Shown: one piece after another, positions 24,081 through 32,552 of the stretch
Layout: each line of letters opens with the position of its first letter
Numbering within the stretch: the stretch's first letter is position 1
Source: a bacterium TMED88
GTDB lineage: Bacteria; Myxococcota_A; UBA9160; UBA4427
Assembly: GCA_002171515.1 (NCBI GenBank)
Contig: NHEP01000010.1
Span: 1-32,691 of the forward strand
DNA: 32,691 nt
Direction of reading: 5' to 3'
The notes under the pieces: model-generated
What the model was told of the DNA's origin: nothing
The model's database searches: none
What the model saw: only the letters and a program-made list of their open reading frames with translations
Made by a program: the position numbers and the translations under genes

Positions 24081-26279
24081 GTGCTGAGTGATTCGATCTT
24101 CGAGGGCCTGAACCCTGAACAGCGTCAAGCTGTTGAGAACACGGAAGGTCCGTCCCTCGTGCTGGCGGGTGCCGGCAGCGGCAAAACCCGGGTCTTGACC
24201 AGTCGCATCGCGTACCTGATCGGGGGATGCGGAATCCCCTCCGAATCGATCCTTGCGGTGACCTTTACAAACAAAGCCGCGGGAGAGATGAAAGAGCGGG
24301 TCGGTAAGCTCTTGGGCCCCGAGGCGAGTGACCTCGCGATCGGGACCTTTCACTCGATCTGCGTTCGGATTTTGCGGCGAGAGATTGGTCATCTGGGCCG
24401 AAGTCGTGGGTTTGTCATCTATGACGATGCTGACAGCCTGGGTGTGATCAAAGAGGTTCTTCGCCGCAACGATTTAGATCCCAAGGCGCACGACCCCAGG
24501 CGAATCCGTTGGCGGATCGATCAGTGGAAGAACGCGGGAACGCTGCCTGCTGGCGCGATGGAGGCGGCCTACGACATTGATGATGAGTTGTCTGCTCGAA
24601 TTTACGCGGGTTATCAGCGGATGCTTCTCGACGCGAATGCCCTCGATTTTGGCGACATTATCCTCGCGACGGTTCAGCTTTTTCGCCAGCACCCCCGCGT
24701 GCTTGAGTTCTACCAGCGGCGATGGCAGTACATCTTGGTCGATGAGTACCAAGATACAAATGGCGTTCAGTATGAACTCGTTCATTTACTTGCCGCGGAG
24801 CATCGCAACCTCTGCGTGGTGGGGGATCCGGATCAGTCGATCTACGCATGGCGTGGCGCCAACGTGCGGAACATTCTCGAATTTGAAAATGACTATTCAG
24901 AGGCCCGAGTCATCAAGCTTGAGCGTAATTACAGGTCGACCCAGCCGATTTTGACGGCGGCTTCCGCTGTCGTTTCGAACAACGTGGCCCGACGCGATAA
25001 GCGCTTGGTGACAGAGCGGGAGGGCGGGGATCCCATCCACATTTTTGAGGCCGAGGACGATCGGGAAGAAGCTCAATTTGTTGTTCGCCGGATGCTTCAG
25101 GCCAAGGGGGATGGCGAATCTTTCGGGGGGTGTGCGGTGCTCTATCGCACCAATGCGCAGTCTCGGGCTCTGGAAGAGGAATTGCTCAAGTACGATGTGC
25201 CGTACACGGTGGTCGGTGGCGTTCGTTTCTATGACCGAGCCGAGATCAAAGATGCGATGGCCTACCTCCGGCTTCTGGTCAATCCGCTCGACGACCAAGC
25301 GCTGAGGCGAATCGTCAACCGGCCCACTCGCGGGATTGGCAAGACCACAATGGAGCGTGCCTCCGAAAGGGCCGCCGAGCAGGAGCTCACTCTGTTGGAC
25401 GCCCTCGGGCAAACGGCTGCGTCCGGAGGTGGCCGGACCGGCACGAAGGTCCGCGCTTTCCTGACCATGATCGAGGCGCTGCGTGAAGACATGTCGCAAC
25501 TTCCGCTCGATCAGCTGATTGGCCGGATCCTCGACCAAAGTGGCTATCTCGATGCGTTGATCAAGGAAGCGACGCCAGAAGCCGAATCCCGAAGAGACAA
25601 CCTGTTGGAGCTGATGGCCAGTGCCCGGGACTTTGACGCAGCCAATGCGGACCTTTCGGATGAGGACCGAACGGTCCTCGACCTCTTCTTGGACCAAGTG
25701 GCCCTGATTTCCGATCTCGACCAATGGGAGGATCGTTCGGACCGCGTCTCCCTGATGACCGTGCATTCGGCGAAGGGGCTCGAGTTTCCTTATGTTTTTT
25801 TGGTGGGCTTGGAGGAAAGAATCTTTCCTCATGCGAGTTCATCGGGCGATGAGGAGTCGCTTGAAGAGGAACGGCGGCTCTGTTACGTGGCCATGACGCG
25901 GGCGATGGATCGACTCTTCATCACGCATGCCTCGGCCCGAATGCGTTACGGCGAGCGCTCTTTCCAGTCGCCCAGTCGTTTCTTGGATGAGATTCCGGAT
26001 GGACTGGTCGAACGCTTAGAGTCTCGTCGTCCGAGGTCCTCAACTCGATCATCAAGCGGTTCTCGTCGAGAGTCTTCTTTCGACTATTCGTACTCTCAGG
26101 AAGCGAGCGGTGGAGATGGTGAGATTCAGCCGGGCACCCGTGTCCGCCACCCGGTCTTCGGGGTCGGTGAAATCATCGAGGTTCAGGGCGCTGGACTGAA
26201 TCAAAAGTTGAAAATTCGATTCGAAAGAGCGGGGCTTAAAACCGTCGTTGTCCGCTATGCCAACCTAGAAATGGCCTAG
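24081..26279 (+). CDS. pcrA: UvrD/PcrA-type superfamily 1A DNA helicase
   Basis: This 732-residue ATP-dependent 3'-5' DNA helicase acts in repair, replication restart and transcription-coupled repair. Motifs in order: Q-motif LNPEQRQAV (10-18), Walker A GAGSGKT (30-36), Ia TFTNKAAGEM, Walker B DEYQDT (221-226), III VGDPDQSIYAWRGA (247-260), IV RNYRSTQPI, V LMTVHSAKGLEFP and VI YVAMTRA. A Ser/Arg-rich linker (~residues 645-680) leads to a C-terminal Tudor-like module, GTRVRHPVFGVGEIIEVQG, which binds RNA polymerase in PcrA/UvrD. The start GTG 24081 gives an N-terminus of the usual length. It lies 118 bases after glmS, probably with its own promoter. PcrA and UvrD cannot be told apart reliably from sequence alone. 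Confidence 0.94.
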   Translation: MLSDSIFEGLNPEQRQAVENTEGPSLVLAGAGSGKTRVLTSRIAYLIGGCGIPSESILAVTFTNKAAGEMKERVGKLLGPEASDLAIGTFHSICVRILRREIGHLGRSRGFVIYDDADSLGVIKEVLRRNDLDPKAHDPRRIRWRIDQWKNAGTLPAGAMEAAYDIDDELSARIYAGYQRMLLDANALDFGDIILATVQLFRQHPRVLEFYQRRWQYILVDEYQDTNGVQYELVHLLAAEHRNLCVVGDPDQSIYAWRGANVRNILEFENDYSEARVIKLERNYRSTQPILTAASAVVSNNVARRDKRLVTEREGGDPIHIFEAEDDREEAQFVVRRMLQAKGDGESFGGCAVLYRTNAQSRALEEELLKYDVPYTVVGGVRFYDRAEIKDAMAYLRLLVNPLDDQALRRIVNRPTRGIGKTTMERASERAAEQELTLLDALGQTAASGGGRTGTKVRAFLTMIEALREDMSQLPLDQLIGRILDQSGYLDALIKEATPEAESRRDNLLELMASARDFDAANADLSDEDRTVLDLFLDQVALISDLDQWEDRSDRVSLMTVHSAKGLEFPYVFLVGLEERIFPHASSSGDEESLEEERRLCYVAMTRAMDRLFITHASARMRYGERSFQSPSRFLDEIPDGLVERLESRRPRSSTRSSSGSRRESSFDYSYSQEASGGDGEIQPGTRVRHPVFGVGEIIEVQGAGLNQKLKIRFERAGLKTVVVRYANLEMA

Positions 26280-26560
26280 GCGAAAGCGTTTTGAATACCG
26301 ATGTCTATTTCAGTAGTTAATCGGTTCCATTTTTCGTTTAGTGGATGCAGGAAAGTGCGTAGGCGATGCGAGAAGTGCTTCTCCTTGCACCGAGGCCCAC
26401 TAGGCGCCAACGCAACTCTGTTGCGATTCTCACCCTATTGTGTACGTTCGCAATTCGGAATAACGAGTCACAGAAAGCAACTTATTTTTCAGCGCCGCAT
26501 AGTTTATTCCGTGAAGCTAGATTGCCGAGAGCGAAGCCCAGTGAACGATGGCCGCACGAG

Positions 26561-26584
26561 AAAGCCGACCGCATCCGGCTTTTG
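26561..26584 (+). terminator. Possible terminator downstream of the helicase
   Basis: AAAGCCG (26561-26567) and CGGCTTT (26576-26582) form a 7-bp stem with an 8-base loop, ending in TTTT. The T-run is short and the hairpin is about 280 bases beyond the helicase stop, so confidence is modest. Confidence 0.4.
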
Positions 26585-26646
26585 AACGTGGCCGGTCTAA
26601 TTGGGCCGCCGGACTCACCGCGAGGAGCGGTCTGATTCACGGAAAG

Positions 26647-26674
26647 CAGGAGGGGCATTTATCTGCCCCTCCTG
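26647..26674 (-). terminator. Terminator-like hairpin after the GT-C gene
   Basis: CAGGAGGGGCA (26647-26657) and TGCCCCTCCTG (26664-26674) form a perfect 11-bp stem with a 6-base loop. It starts 15 bases past the end of the minus-strand GT-C gene. The following minus-strand bases (CTTTCC) are only weakly T-rich. Because the genes converge here it could act in both directions. Confidence 0.68.
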
Positions 26675-26688
26675 CCCCAGGGCCTGCC

Positions 26689-28707
26689 TCAAGTCGCGAA
26701 GGCCAAGACGACGACGGCGGCGAGCATTCCGGCCCAGCCCCAGAAGACCACGAGGCCTCCTCGACCGGCGAAGCGTTCGATTCTTTGCGTTCCCCATCCA
26801 AGGCCTTGGGCGCAGCAGAGAGCGAGCGGGAGCGTTCCTGCAAGCACGTATGGCGCTTTCGCTTGTGCATAAAACGGGAGCCTGAGCGTGATGAAAAAGA
26901 GCGAGAAGCTGAGGACGAAGAGGACGCTTGTCAGCAGGGAGAGGACTAATTTGCGGCGGAGGTCGGGTGTTTGAAATGACTCGAGCACGAAGGCGAAAAA
27001 TCCACCCACCATCGCCGCTGTCGCCGGAAGCGCGAGGGCGGGGATCAGGGTCATGTAGTCGTAACGCCAGAATGAATGACGGGTGGAGACCCGAATCATT
27101 CCTGCAACGAGCCCATCGGCCCAGAGCGTCGAGTAGACACCATCCCAAAAAGAAACAAAGCCTGAAAAAAATGGGTAGGAGAGGGATTCACCGAATTGCA
27201 GGTAGCTATTCGTCGATCGGAATCCCGGAAGCATCCACCACGTAGGCTTGCCGGGAACATCAAGATTCCAAACCACTGGGTCGCCAAAGAGAATCCAGTT
27301 GCGAGCGTAGAACCACCCCGCGATGCAGCAGCTAATCAGCATCAGTGCGCCACCCACGCCCAGCATTCGCTGCACGGGTTGTCGGTCCACAATCCAGAGC
27401 CGGCTAGCCGTCAATCCGGCGATGAGAGGAGCCAGGGCCAGGCTCGTAAATTTTGTTAAGAGACCAAGCCCGAGGGTGACGCCAAGCAGAAGAGCGTGTC
27501 GCCACGCCCAGGCAGAAGCCAGAATCATTTCCGTCGCTAAGACGAGGGATGCGCTGACCCAGGTCGCGTGAAGAGACTCGTTCGACACGTACGTCGACAT
27601 GTAGAGATTCATGGGCAGGAGTCCGGCGACCGCAATGGCGATTGAGGGGCGAAGGGCCTCTTCGGGCCAAAGCCTGCGGGCGGCTCGGCCTGTCAGCCAA
27701 ACTGTGGTCCATCCGGCCGCCATCGGGACAATCCGGTAGAGGCCTGCTGCCCATTCGCTGGAAGGCCCGATTCCAGTCACCCGGGAAATCACGGCGACGA
27801 GCGTGTGAAAAGCGGGAGGGTGATAGGTCGAAAATCCGTAGTCTGCGGTAGGGGGTTTTCCTTCTCGAAGGAGGTAGTCGATATAGGTCAAATGGGCGTG
27901 GGCATCAAAGCCGAGTGGCAGCGGCATTCGGAAGGCTTTGTAGAAGTAAATCGTGGCCCAGACTGCGCTGACAAAGAGCAGGGTGATGGTCGGGGCATGC
28001 CGTAAGATGCGCGGGCGCGACCGATGCATGATTCCCCAAGCCAGGACAGCCGAAGCGGCGAAAAGCCCCAAGAGCACCGGCGCAAGCTTCTGAGCCACGC
28101 GTCGTGAGGAGGGGAGCTGGCGCGACTCGGGGTGGATTCGGGAATCTTGGGCCAAAACGGCCGGCTGCGAAGCACCATTGGGGCCGACGACCATCCAGTC
28201 CCGGCCGGTTGATAGGGTTTCGGTGCCGGGCCCCTGCAGAGAAAGCGTGAGCAGTGGGGGTCCATGGACATTTCGAACTGTGGCTCGGAGTTCGTTGCGA
28301 CCGGGTCTGAGCCAACGCCCGACATCGATCTGAAACCCACGTTTCCAACCGGCTCCGTCTGCAGGGCCGACTTTGACCATGTGTCCATTGATCTCGAGGT
28401 CCAGTGTGCGCAGTGCACGACCTGTGAGCCGCGTTTCGCGTGAGGGTTGGATTGAGTCGAAACGCCGCACAAAGGTGAAGGAAGGAGGTTTTTCTGGAAG
28501 GACCGCAATCAGATCGGCTGTCGGTTGCCACGGGACGGTGATCCAGTCACCACTTTTCGCATCGGTGATGAAGGGCACCTCGTCGTCGATCAGTACCGCC
28601 CGAACCACGGCGATCCCGCAGACGACGAGAAGAACACCCCACGCGATCCATTGAAGGCGCAAAAGGCTTGATGTCTGTAACGGCGGGACGGGATTGGCCC
28701 GATTCAT
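26689..28707 (-). CDS. GT-C-type membrane glycosyltransferase with an N-terminal beta-sandwich-like domain
   Basis: The 672-residue polytopic protein looks like a GT39/ArnT-like glycosyltransferase using a polyprenyl-phosphate sugar. TM1 is at ~18-38. Residues ~40-190 are extracytoplasmic and read like a jelly-roll sugar-binding domain: a TFVRRFD strand, LTGRALRTLDLEINGHMV, VGRWLRPGRNELRATVRN. The membrane core begins at ~208. The first large loop after it has GFDAHAHLTYIDYLLREGK (D268, H270, H272) and YGFSTYHPPAFHTL, equivalent to the catalytic D/E-x-x-H loop and HPP motif of GT-C enzymes. Nine or more further helices follow. Its start overlaps the stop of the upstream GT2 gene by four bases (ATGA), so the two are coupled. 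The acceptor is unknown. Confidence 0.74.
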   Translation of the reverse strand: MNRANPVPPLQTSSLLRLQWIAWGVLLVVCGIAVVRAVLIDDEVPFITDAKSGDWITVPWQPTADLIAVLPEKPPSFTFVRRFDSIQPSRETRLTGRALRTLDLEINGHMVKVGPADGAGWKRGFQIDVGRWLRPGRNELRATVRNVHGPPLLTLSLQGPGTETLSTGRDWMVVGPNGASQPAVLAQDSRIHPESRQLPSSRRVAQKLAPVLLGLFAASAVLAWGIMHRSRPRILRHAPTITLLFVSAVWATIYFYKAFRMPLPLGFDAHAHLTYIDYLLREGKPPTADYGFSTYHPPAFHTLVAVISRVTGIGPSSEWAAGLYRIVPMAAGWTTVWLTGRAARRLWPEEALRPSIAIAVAGLLPMNLYMSTYVSNESLHATWVSASLVLATEMILASAWAWRHALLLGVTLGLGLLTKFTSLALAPLIAGLTASRLWIVDRQPVQRMLGVGGALMLISCCIAGWFYARNWILFGDPVVWNLDVPGKPTWWMLPGFRSTNSYLQFGESLSYPFFSGFVSFWDGVYSTLWADGLVAGMIRVSTRHSFWRYDYMTLIPALALPATAAMVGGFFAFVLESFQTPDLRRKLVLSLLTSVLFVLSFSLFFITLRLPFYAQAKAPYVLAGTLPLALCCAQGLGWGTQRIERFAGRGGLVVFWGWAGMLAAVVVLAFAT

Positions 28708-29495
28708 TCAGTCGCCGTGTCCGTTTCGGAAGGCCATCGCTCTGCGCGAGGGCTGAGGTATCGACGATGAAGTTTTCCCAATGCGATGGAAGCTCGTACG
28801 AAATCGATTGCCTGGACTTTCGATCCAGCGACGTCGATCCAGGCGGCGAGGGGTAACTCGTATAGCGCGCCTTCGATGGGAGGCTGACCGTCCCAGCGAG
28901 TGGCTGCGATCCGTCGCGCGAGAATTTCTACATCAAAAATCCATCCACCATCAAAAGGTTCGGTGAAAATTTTTCGGTTTGAGGCGATGTTTCGGAAGAG
29001 CTTGGCCCCACATTGGGTGTCGTAGATGGCGAGGCCCAGTGTCATGGACGCGATGGTTGCGAAGACGCGACCTAGATAGTGGCGGACTCGGCTTCGCTCG
29101 ATCTGCCGCCCCATGAGCTGGACCCGTGCACCGAAGACCATTTCGATTTGGTGATCTTCATCAAGGACCCGTCGCATGGGTTCAATCTGATGCAGCGGTG
29201 TGGCGAGGTCCGCATCGAAATAGCCGGCATTTTGGCAGTCGAGCTCGAAGGCCTGCTCCATCCCCTGGCGGACGGCTTCCGCCTTTCCCCGATTCGTTTC
29301 TTGGTGGATCACGGTAATTCGGCGAGGCTGATTTTCCTCGATCGAGCGGAGGACGGCGAGCGTTTCGTCTTGGCTCCCATCATCGACGAGGATGAAGTCG
29401 GTCCGAGCATCTCGCTCAAGATGCGCCAGTAAGGCGTCTTTAGGGAGCCGGTGCGCTTCGTTGTAACACGGGACGACGATGACAGTTTCGGGCAT
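28704..29495 (-). CDS. GT2 polyprenyl-phosphate glycosyltransferase (ALG5/DPM1-like)
   Basis: This 263-residue GT-A enzyme transfers a sugar from a nucleotide sugar to a polyprenyl phosphate on the cytoplasmic face. Motifs: VVPCYNEAHRLP at the N-terminus, VDDGSQDET (nucleotide binding, ~37-45), NRGKAEAVRQGM, DADLATP (metal-binding, 94-100) and YDTQCGAKLFR (~158-168), the last being typical of dolichyl-phosphate glucose/mannose synthases. There are no membrane helices beyond one amphipathic stretch, so it is peripheral. It is the first gene of a coupled pair, and the overlapping GT-C gene would use its lipid-linked sugar on the other side of the membrane. A second GT-C gene starts 95 bases away on the other strand. 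Confidence 0.87.
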   Translation of the reverse strand: MPETVIVVPCYNEAHRLPKDALLAHLERDARTDFILVDDGSQDETLAVLRSIEENQPRRITVIHQETNRGKAEAVRQGMEQAFELDCQNAGYFDADLATPLHQIEPMRRVLDEDHQIEMVFGARVQLMGRQIERSRVRHYLGRVFATIASMTLGLAIYDTQCGAKLFRNIASNRKIFTEPFDGGWIFDVEILARRIAATRWDGQPPIEGALYELPLAAWIDVAGSKVQAIDFVRASIALGKLHRRYLSPRAERWPSETDTATE

Positions 29496-29590
29496 GCACC
29501 CGTCAGTTTACCCCGACCCTGGAGATCTGCCCGGGGGGCCTTTATCTTGCCGGGGGATCGAGCATTGCGCGATGGCCGGGGAAGGACGAT

Positions 29591-31300
29591 GTGAACGAGT
29601 CGGCGGGGGGCGAGCAGCGGACGGCGGGGGGAAGTGGGCGCGGACTCGCTTGGGCGGCGTTCGTTTTCATGGCCCTCTTGTATGGCGGGTTGCAGCTGGG
29701 TTCGCTGGGCCATCCCCTGTTTTGGCAAGATGAGGGGGAAACGGCCATGTTCGGCCGGCGGATCCTCGAATTCGGATTCCCGAAAGTTCACGGACCCGAG
29801 GGCGTCGTGTACGGCATGGGGGTTCCCCTGGACGTCGGGACCGATCTCGATCGCGACGCTTATCGCGGGAGCCTGTGGGGCCAGTACTACGTGGCGGCTC
29901 TCGGCGTTTCCTGGGCTGAAGGCGTCGACGACCTTTATGAGAAGACGGCGAGGGTCCGATTCCCCTTTGTGATGTTTGGATTGTTGGGTCTATTCACGCT
30001 GCTCGCGTCTTTTTGGAAGGATCTCGCGGCTCGTTCGGGAAGCGCTCTCCCCGCCGCGACGGTCTTTATGGCGCTTCTGTGTGCCTCAACGTCCCTTCAG
30101 TTGCATCTGCGGGAGGCACGCTATTACGGCCTCGTGATTGGCGGCGTCGGACTCGCCGTTGCGTGTGTTCGCTCCTTGTCGATTTCTCGATCTGGGGGAA
30201 GGGGCTGGCTGCGCGCGCTGGCCCTCGCGGCGATTCTGGTGGGCCTGCTGAATATTTTCTACCCCGCTGCCCTGGCGGTGATGGGTTGGATCATTGTGGA
30301 GACTTGGCTTGGGGCGCGCCGACATCAGGCGTGGTCGCTCAAACAATCCGTATGGCTCTTGTTGCCGGTTGGTTTTGCGATGCTCGTGGCGCTTTATTTG
30401 GTGGTTGCCTTCGACATGACCACGGTTTCTCGAGCCCTGGCATCTCGTTGGCCTTTCGGTCCGACGCTCTACCTGGAAAATCTGTTTCACCTGATGGTCT
30501 TTCTGCTGCGATGGGAATTTTTGGGGCTCCTGCTGGTGATCCAGATGATTCTCTTCGGGCTCGGTCGGCGCAAAGATTGGGTCAGTCCAAAGCATCGTCC
30601 AGCATGGCTTCTCCTCAGGCTCGCGGTGTGGGTTGCTGCCGTGTCCGCATTCAATCCTATTTTCTTTGAGCGTTATTTTGTGGCGATGAGCCCTTTGATC
30701 TCTCTCTCCGTCGTTTTGGAGGCGGAGGTTTTGTTCAAAGTCATCAGCACACGAAAAGCGTCGGAGTCAGCTTGGCGCTGGGGTGTTCTGGGGGCTGTGC
30801 TGGCCGTTGGGGTCTTCAGCCTCGCGGTGCGCTCGGGAGAGATCCTGGGCCGCGTGGGTGAAGTGCTGCACCCCGTGTCGGGGCCCGTGGACTATGTCGT
30901 GGGCATGATACGGGCAGAGGAGGGGAGCCCCGAGCAAGTCGTGATTGCCACCAACTATGAAGCCGAGCCTCTGATGTTTTATCTGGGGAGTCAGGTTTTT
31001 GGCCGGCATGAGTCAGGCGGCCTCGAAAATTTCGGGGATTTGGGACGGAAAAGGCCTGACTGGGTGATTCCGAGAACCGCTCAGCCACGCAGCCTGGAGG
31101 CTGTTCGTCGCGCTCTCTTGGGAGGCGGTTACCAAGCCAGGAGATTGCCCGTTGCGGACATGCCTTACAACCATTTACCTGAACTTTACTCAGGCCGTGT
31201 TCTGAGCGAGACGCATTGGTTCGAAACTCCTGCTCCAGGTTTAGGAAGGCCCAACTTGGTGGTGTACCGACGCATGCCGGCCGGCCCGGTCAACGAGTGA
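29591..31300 (+). CDS. ArnT/GT39-like GT-C membrane glycosyltransferase
   Basis: The 569-residue polytopic protein starts at GTG 29591, since the ATG two bases earlier is followed at once by TGA; GGGGAAGGA lies just upstream. TM1 is at ~18-38. The first periplasmic loop has FWQDEGETAMFGRRI (D47, E48), the catalytic D-E motif of GT39/ArnT-type enzymes, which move sugars from polyprenyl-phosphate to lipid or protein acceptors. About ten more helices extend to residue ~420. A soluble C-terminal domain of ~140 residues follows (EQVVIATNYEAEPLMFYLG, DWVIPR), as in ArnT relatives. It is divergent from the GT2/GT-C pair and could share the same lipid-linked sugar. It converges on the next GT2 gene with a 9-base gap. 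Confidence 0.76.
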   Translation: MNESAGGEQRTAGGSGRGLAWAAFVFMALLYGGLQLGSLGHPLFWQDEGETAMFGRRILEFGFPKVHGPEGVVYGMGVPLDVGTDLDRDAYRGSLWGQYYVAALGVSWAEGVDDLYEKTARVRFPFVMFGLLGLFTLLASFWKDLAARSGSALPAATVFMALLCASTSLQLHLREARYYGLVIGGVGLAVACVRSLSISRSGGRGWLRALALAAILVGLLNIFYPAALAVMGWIIVETWLGARRHQAWSLKQSVWLLLPVGFAMLVALYLVVAFDMTTVSRALASRWPFGPTLYLENLFHLMVFLLRWEFLGLLLVIQMILFGLGRRKDWVSPKHRPAWLLLRLAVWVAAVSAFNPIFFERYFVAMSPLISLSVVLEAEVLFKVISTRKASESAWRWGVLGAVLAVGVFSLAVRSGEILGRVGEVLHPVSGPVDYVVGMIRAEEGSPEQVVIATNYEAEPLMFYLGSQVFGRHESGGLENFGDLGRKRPDWVIPRTAQPRSLEAVRRALLGGGYQARRLPVADMPYNHLPELYSGRVLSETHWFETPAPGLGRPNLVVYRRMPAGPVNE

Positions 31301-31309
31301 ATTTACGGG

Positions 31310-32296
31310 CTATCCACGAAGCCAAAGGTCCTGGGCCGCACTTTTCCATCCGTACCCGTAACGATCGTATCGGCCGCTTGACCATTCTCGGACCACGCTG
31401 GGTAAGCGTCTCCAAAACGACTTTGGCATGACGGACCGATTGAGGGCATGCGTTTGCTTTTCCTCGATGAGCGTTCGAACCGGACTCTCATCAGAGAGGC
31501 CGGGTGGGTGTTCCTGAAGGCGTTTCAGTGCGAGGTCAAAGAAAGCCAACTCCTCGCGGAATGCGTTTCTGGCCACCTGTGATCGAGCTTGGCGCCATTG
31601 GTCGATCAGGCCCCGGCGGCGGATGCCGATGTGGTTTCGGGCATGCAGGCGATATTGAATCAAGGGCATGTCGACGACGGCGCAGGGCGCCAAGCAGGCA
31701 ATGATGAAGGCGATCCAGGCATCGTGGACGCTGGGAAGATCGGGAAAAGGAAATAGGACGTCCCGAAAATCAGCGCGGAAGGCGAGGGTTGTTCCCGCTG
31801 CGACGACCCGGCGCGCAAAAATGGCGGGAGCCTCGCCTGCGCGAACACGATCTTGGTCAGCGGAAGAAAAGAATAGGGCTTCCCACAGATCGTCCCCTGT
31901 GGGCGCCAGGTTCTCATCGACGATCGCGCCATTTGAGAAAGCCAGTCCGATTTCCGGATGATCCTCGAAAGCGGCGGTCAAGGTTTCGACCTTATGAGCC
32001 GCCCAAAAGTCATCTTGGTCCGCGAGAAAAATGAGTGAGCCTTGGCATCGCAAAATGGCCCGCTCAAAATTAGCCGTGGCCCCTATTCGGTCTTGCGCAC
32101 TCTCAAGCCTGACCGGGAACGGCGCACCCTGGGCAAATGCCTGGATTTCGCGAACCGTACCGTCCGTTGAGGCATCATCGAAAATAACCAATTCATCGGG
32201 ATGTTGCGTCTGATCCGCGATGCTCTGGAGCTGCTGTCCCACAAAGGCGCTGCCTTCGCAGGTCGCCATGGCGATGGAGATTTTTTCGCGGGGCAT
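31310..32296 (-). CDS. GT2 glycosyltransferase, rhamnosyltransferase-like
   Basis: This 328-residue GT-A enzyme has the N-terminal SIAMATCEGSAFVGQQLQSI, FDDASTDGT (40-48) and IFLADQDDFWAAHKVE (the ADQDDxW motif, D95-D96 binding metal and nucleotide). This motif set is common in bacterial rhamnosyl- and galactosyltransferases that build O-antigen. The C-terminal half has SVHDAWIAF and YRLHARNHIG, matching the family's acceptor region. The ATG at 32296 is chosen because TGGAG lies 6 bases upstream; a longer ATG at 32329 is also in frame. The enzyme would act on the cytoplasmic side on a lipid-linked glycan. It converges with the GT-C gene on its left and diverges from the partial sulfatase on its right. 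Confidence 0.85.
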   Translation of the reverse strand: MPREKISIAMATCEGSAFVGQQLQSIADQTQHPDELVIFDDASTDGTVREIQAFAQGAPFPVRLESAQDRIGATANFERAILRCQGSLIFLADQDDFWAAHKVETLTAAFEDHPEIGLAFSNGAIVDENLAPTGDDLWEALFFSSADQDRVRAGEAPAIFARRVVAAGTTLAFRADFRDVLFPFPDLPSVHDAWIAFIIACLAPCAVVDMPLIQYRLHARNHIGIRRRGLIDQWRQARSQVARNAFREELAFFDLALKRLQEHPPGLSDESPVRTLIEEKQTHALNRSVMPKSFWRRLPSVVREWSSGRYDRYGYGWKSAAQDLWLRG

Positions 32297-32400
32297 CCGG
32301 TCTCCATTCGGTGAGCGGTGCCGGCCCATGGGCCACCCATGGCGACGGCTCCGTCCCCCCTTTCTGCTGCCCCCTGATTGTATCGCGGTGAAGGGGCGTC

Positions 32401-32410
32401 GGGGGGGGGG
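32401..32410. repeat. Homopolymer of ten G upstream of the partial sulfatase
   Basis: Ten consecutive G lie in the 256-base divergent region between the GT2 and sulfatase genes, about 150 bases before the probable sulfatase start. Tracts of this length slip during replication and can alter promoter spacing. The rest of this intergenic region has no gene or clear promoter that I can see. Confidence 0.6.
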
Positions 32411-32552
32411 CAGAATGGATTGGAACCTAGAGCGGCGGTATCTTCATGCCATGGGTTCCTCGCAACGCTTCGATCGCTGGCTGTCGACCGTGCGGGTCCG
32501 GGGGCGCTGCACATTCCGCAACCCCTCCGTCTTCGGTCGAGGAAGATGGCGT

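Larger units (their letters stand above)
26280..26688. other. Intergenic region between the convergent helicase and GT-C genes
   Basis: About 410 bases, more AT-rich than the neighbouring genes in its first 250 bases. Structures seen: a small hairpin CGCAAC-TCT-GTTGCG (26411-26425), a distant 8-base inverted repeat CGGAATAA/TTATTCCG (26456-26463 and 26514-26521), and the two terminator-like hairpins listed separately. Short open frames here resemble no known protein. It may be decayed sequence or a transcribed trailer. Confidence 0.4.

Noticed and set aside
24897..25832. 311-codon open frame opposite the helicase gene
   Set aside because: It is antisense to conserved helicase motifs, with no ribosome site and no recognisable domain.
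26301..26635. Short open frames in the helicase/GT-C intergenic region as a possible small protein gene
   Set aside because: Two overlapping frames are open but neither has a good ribosome site, and the composition (Arg, Ser, Cys rich) looks like translated non-coding DNA.
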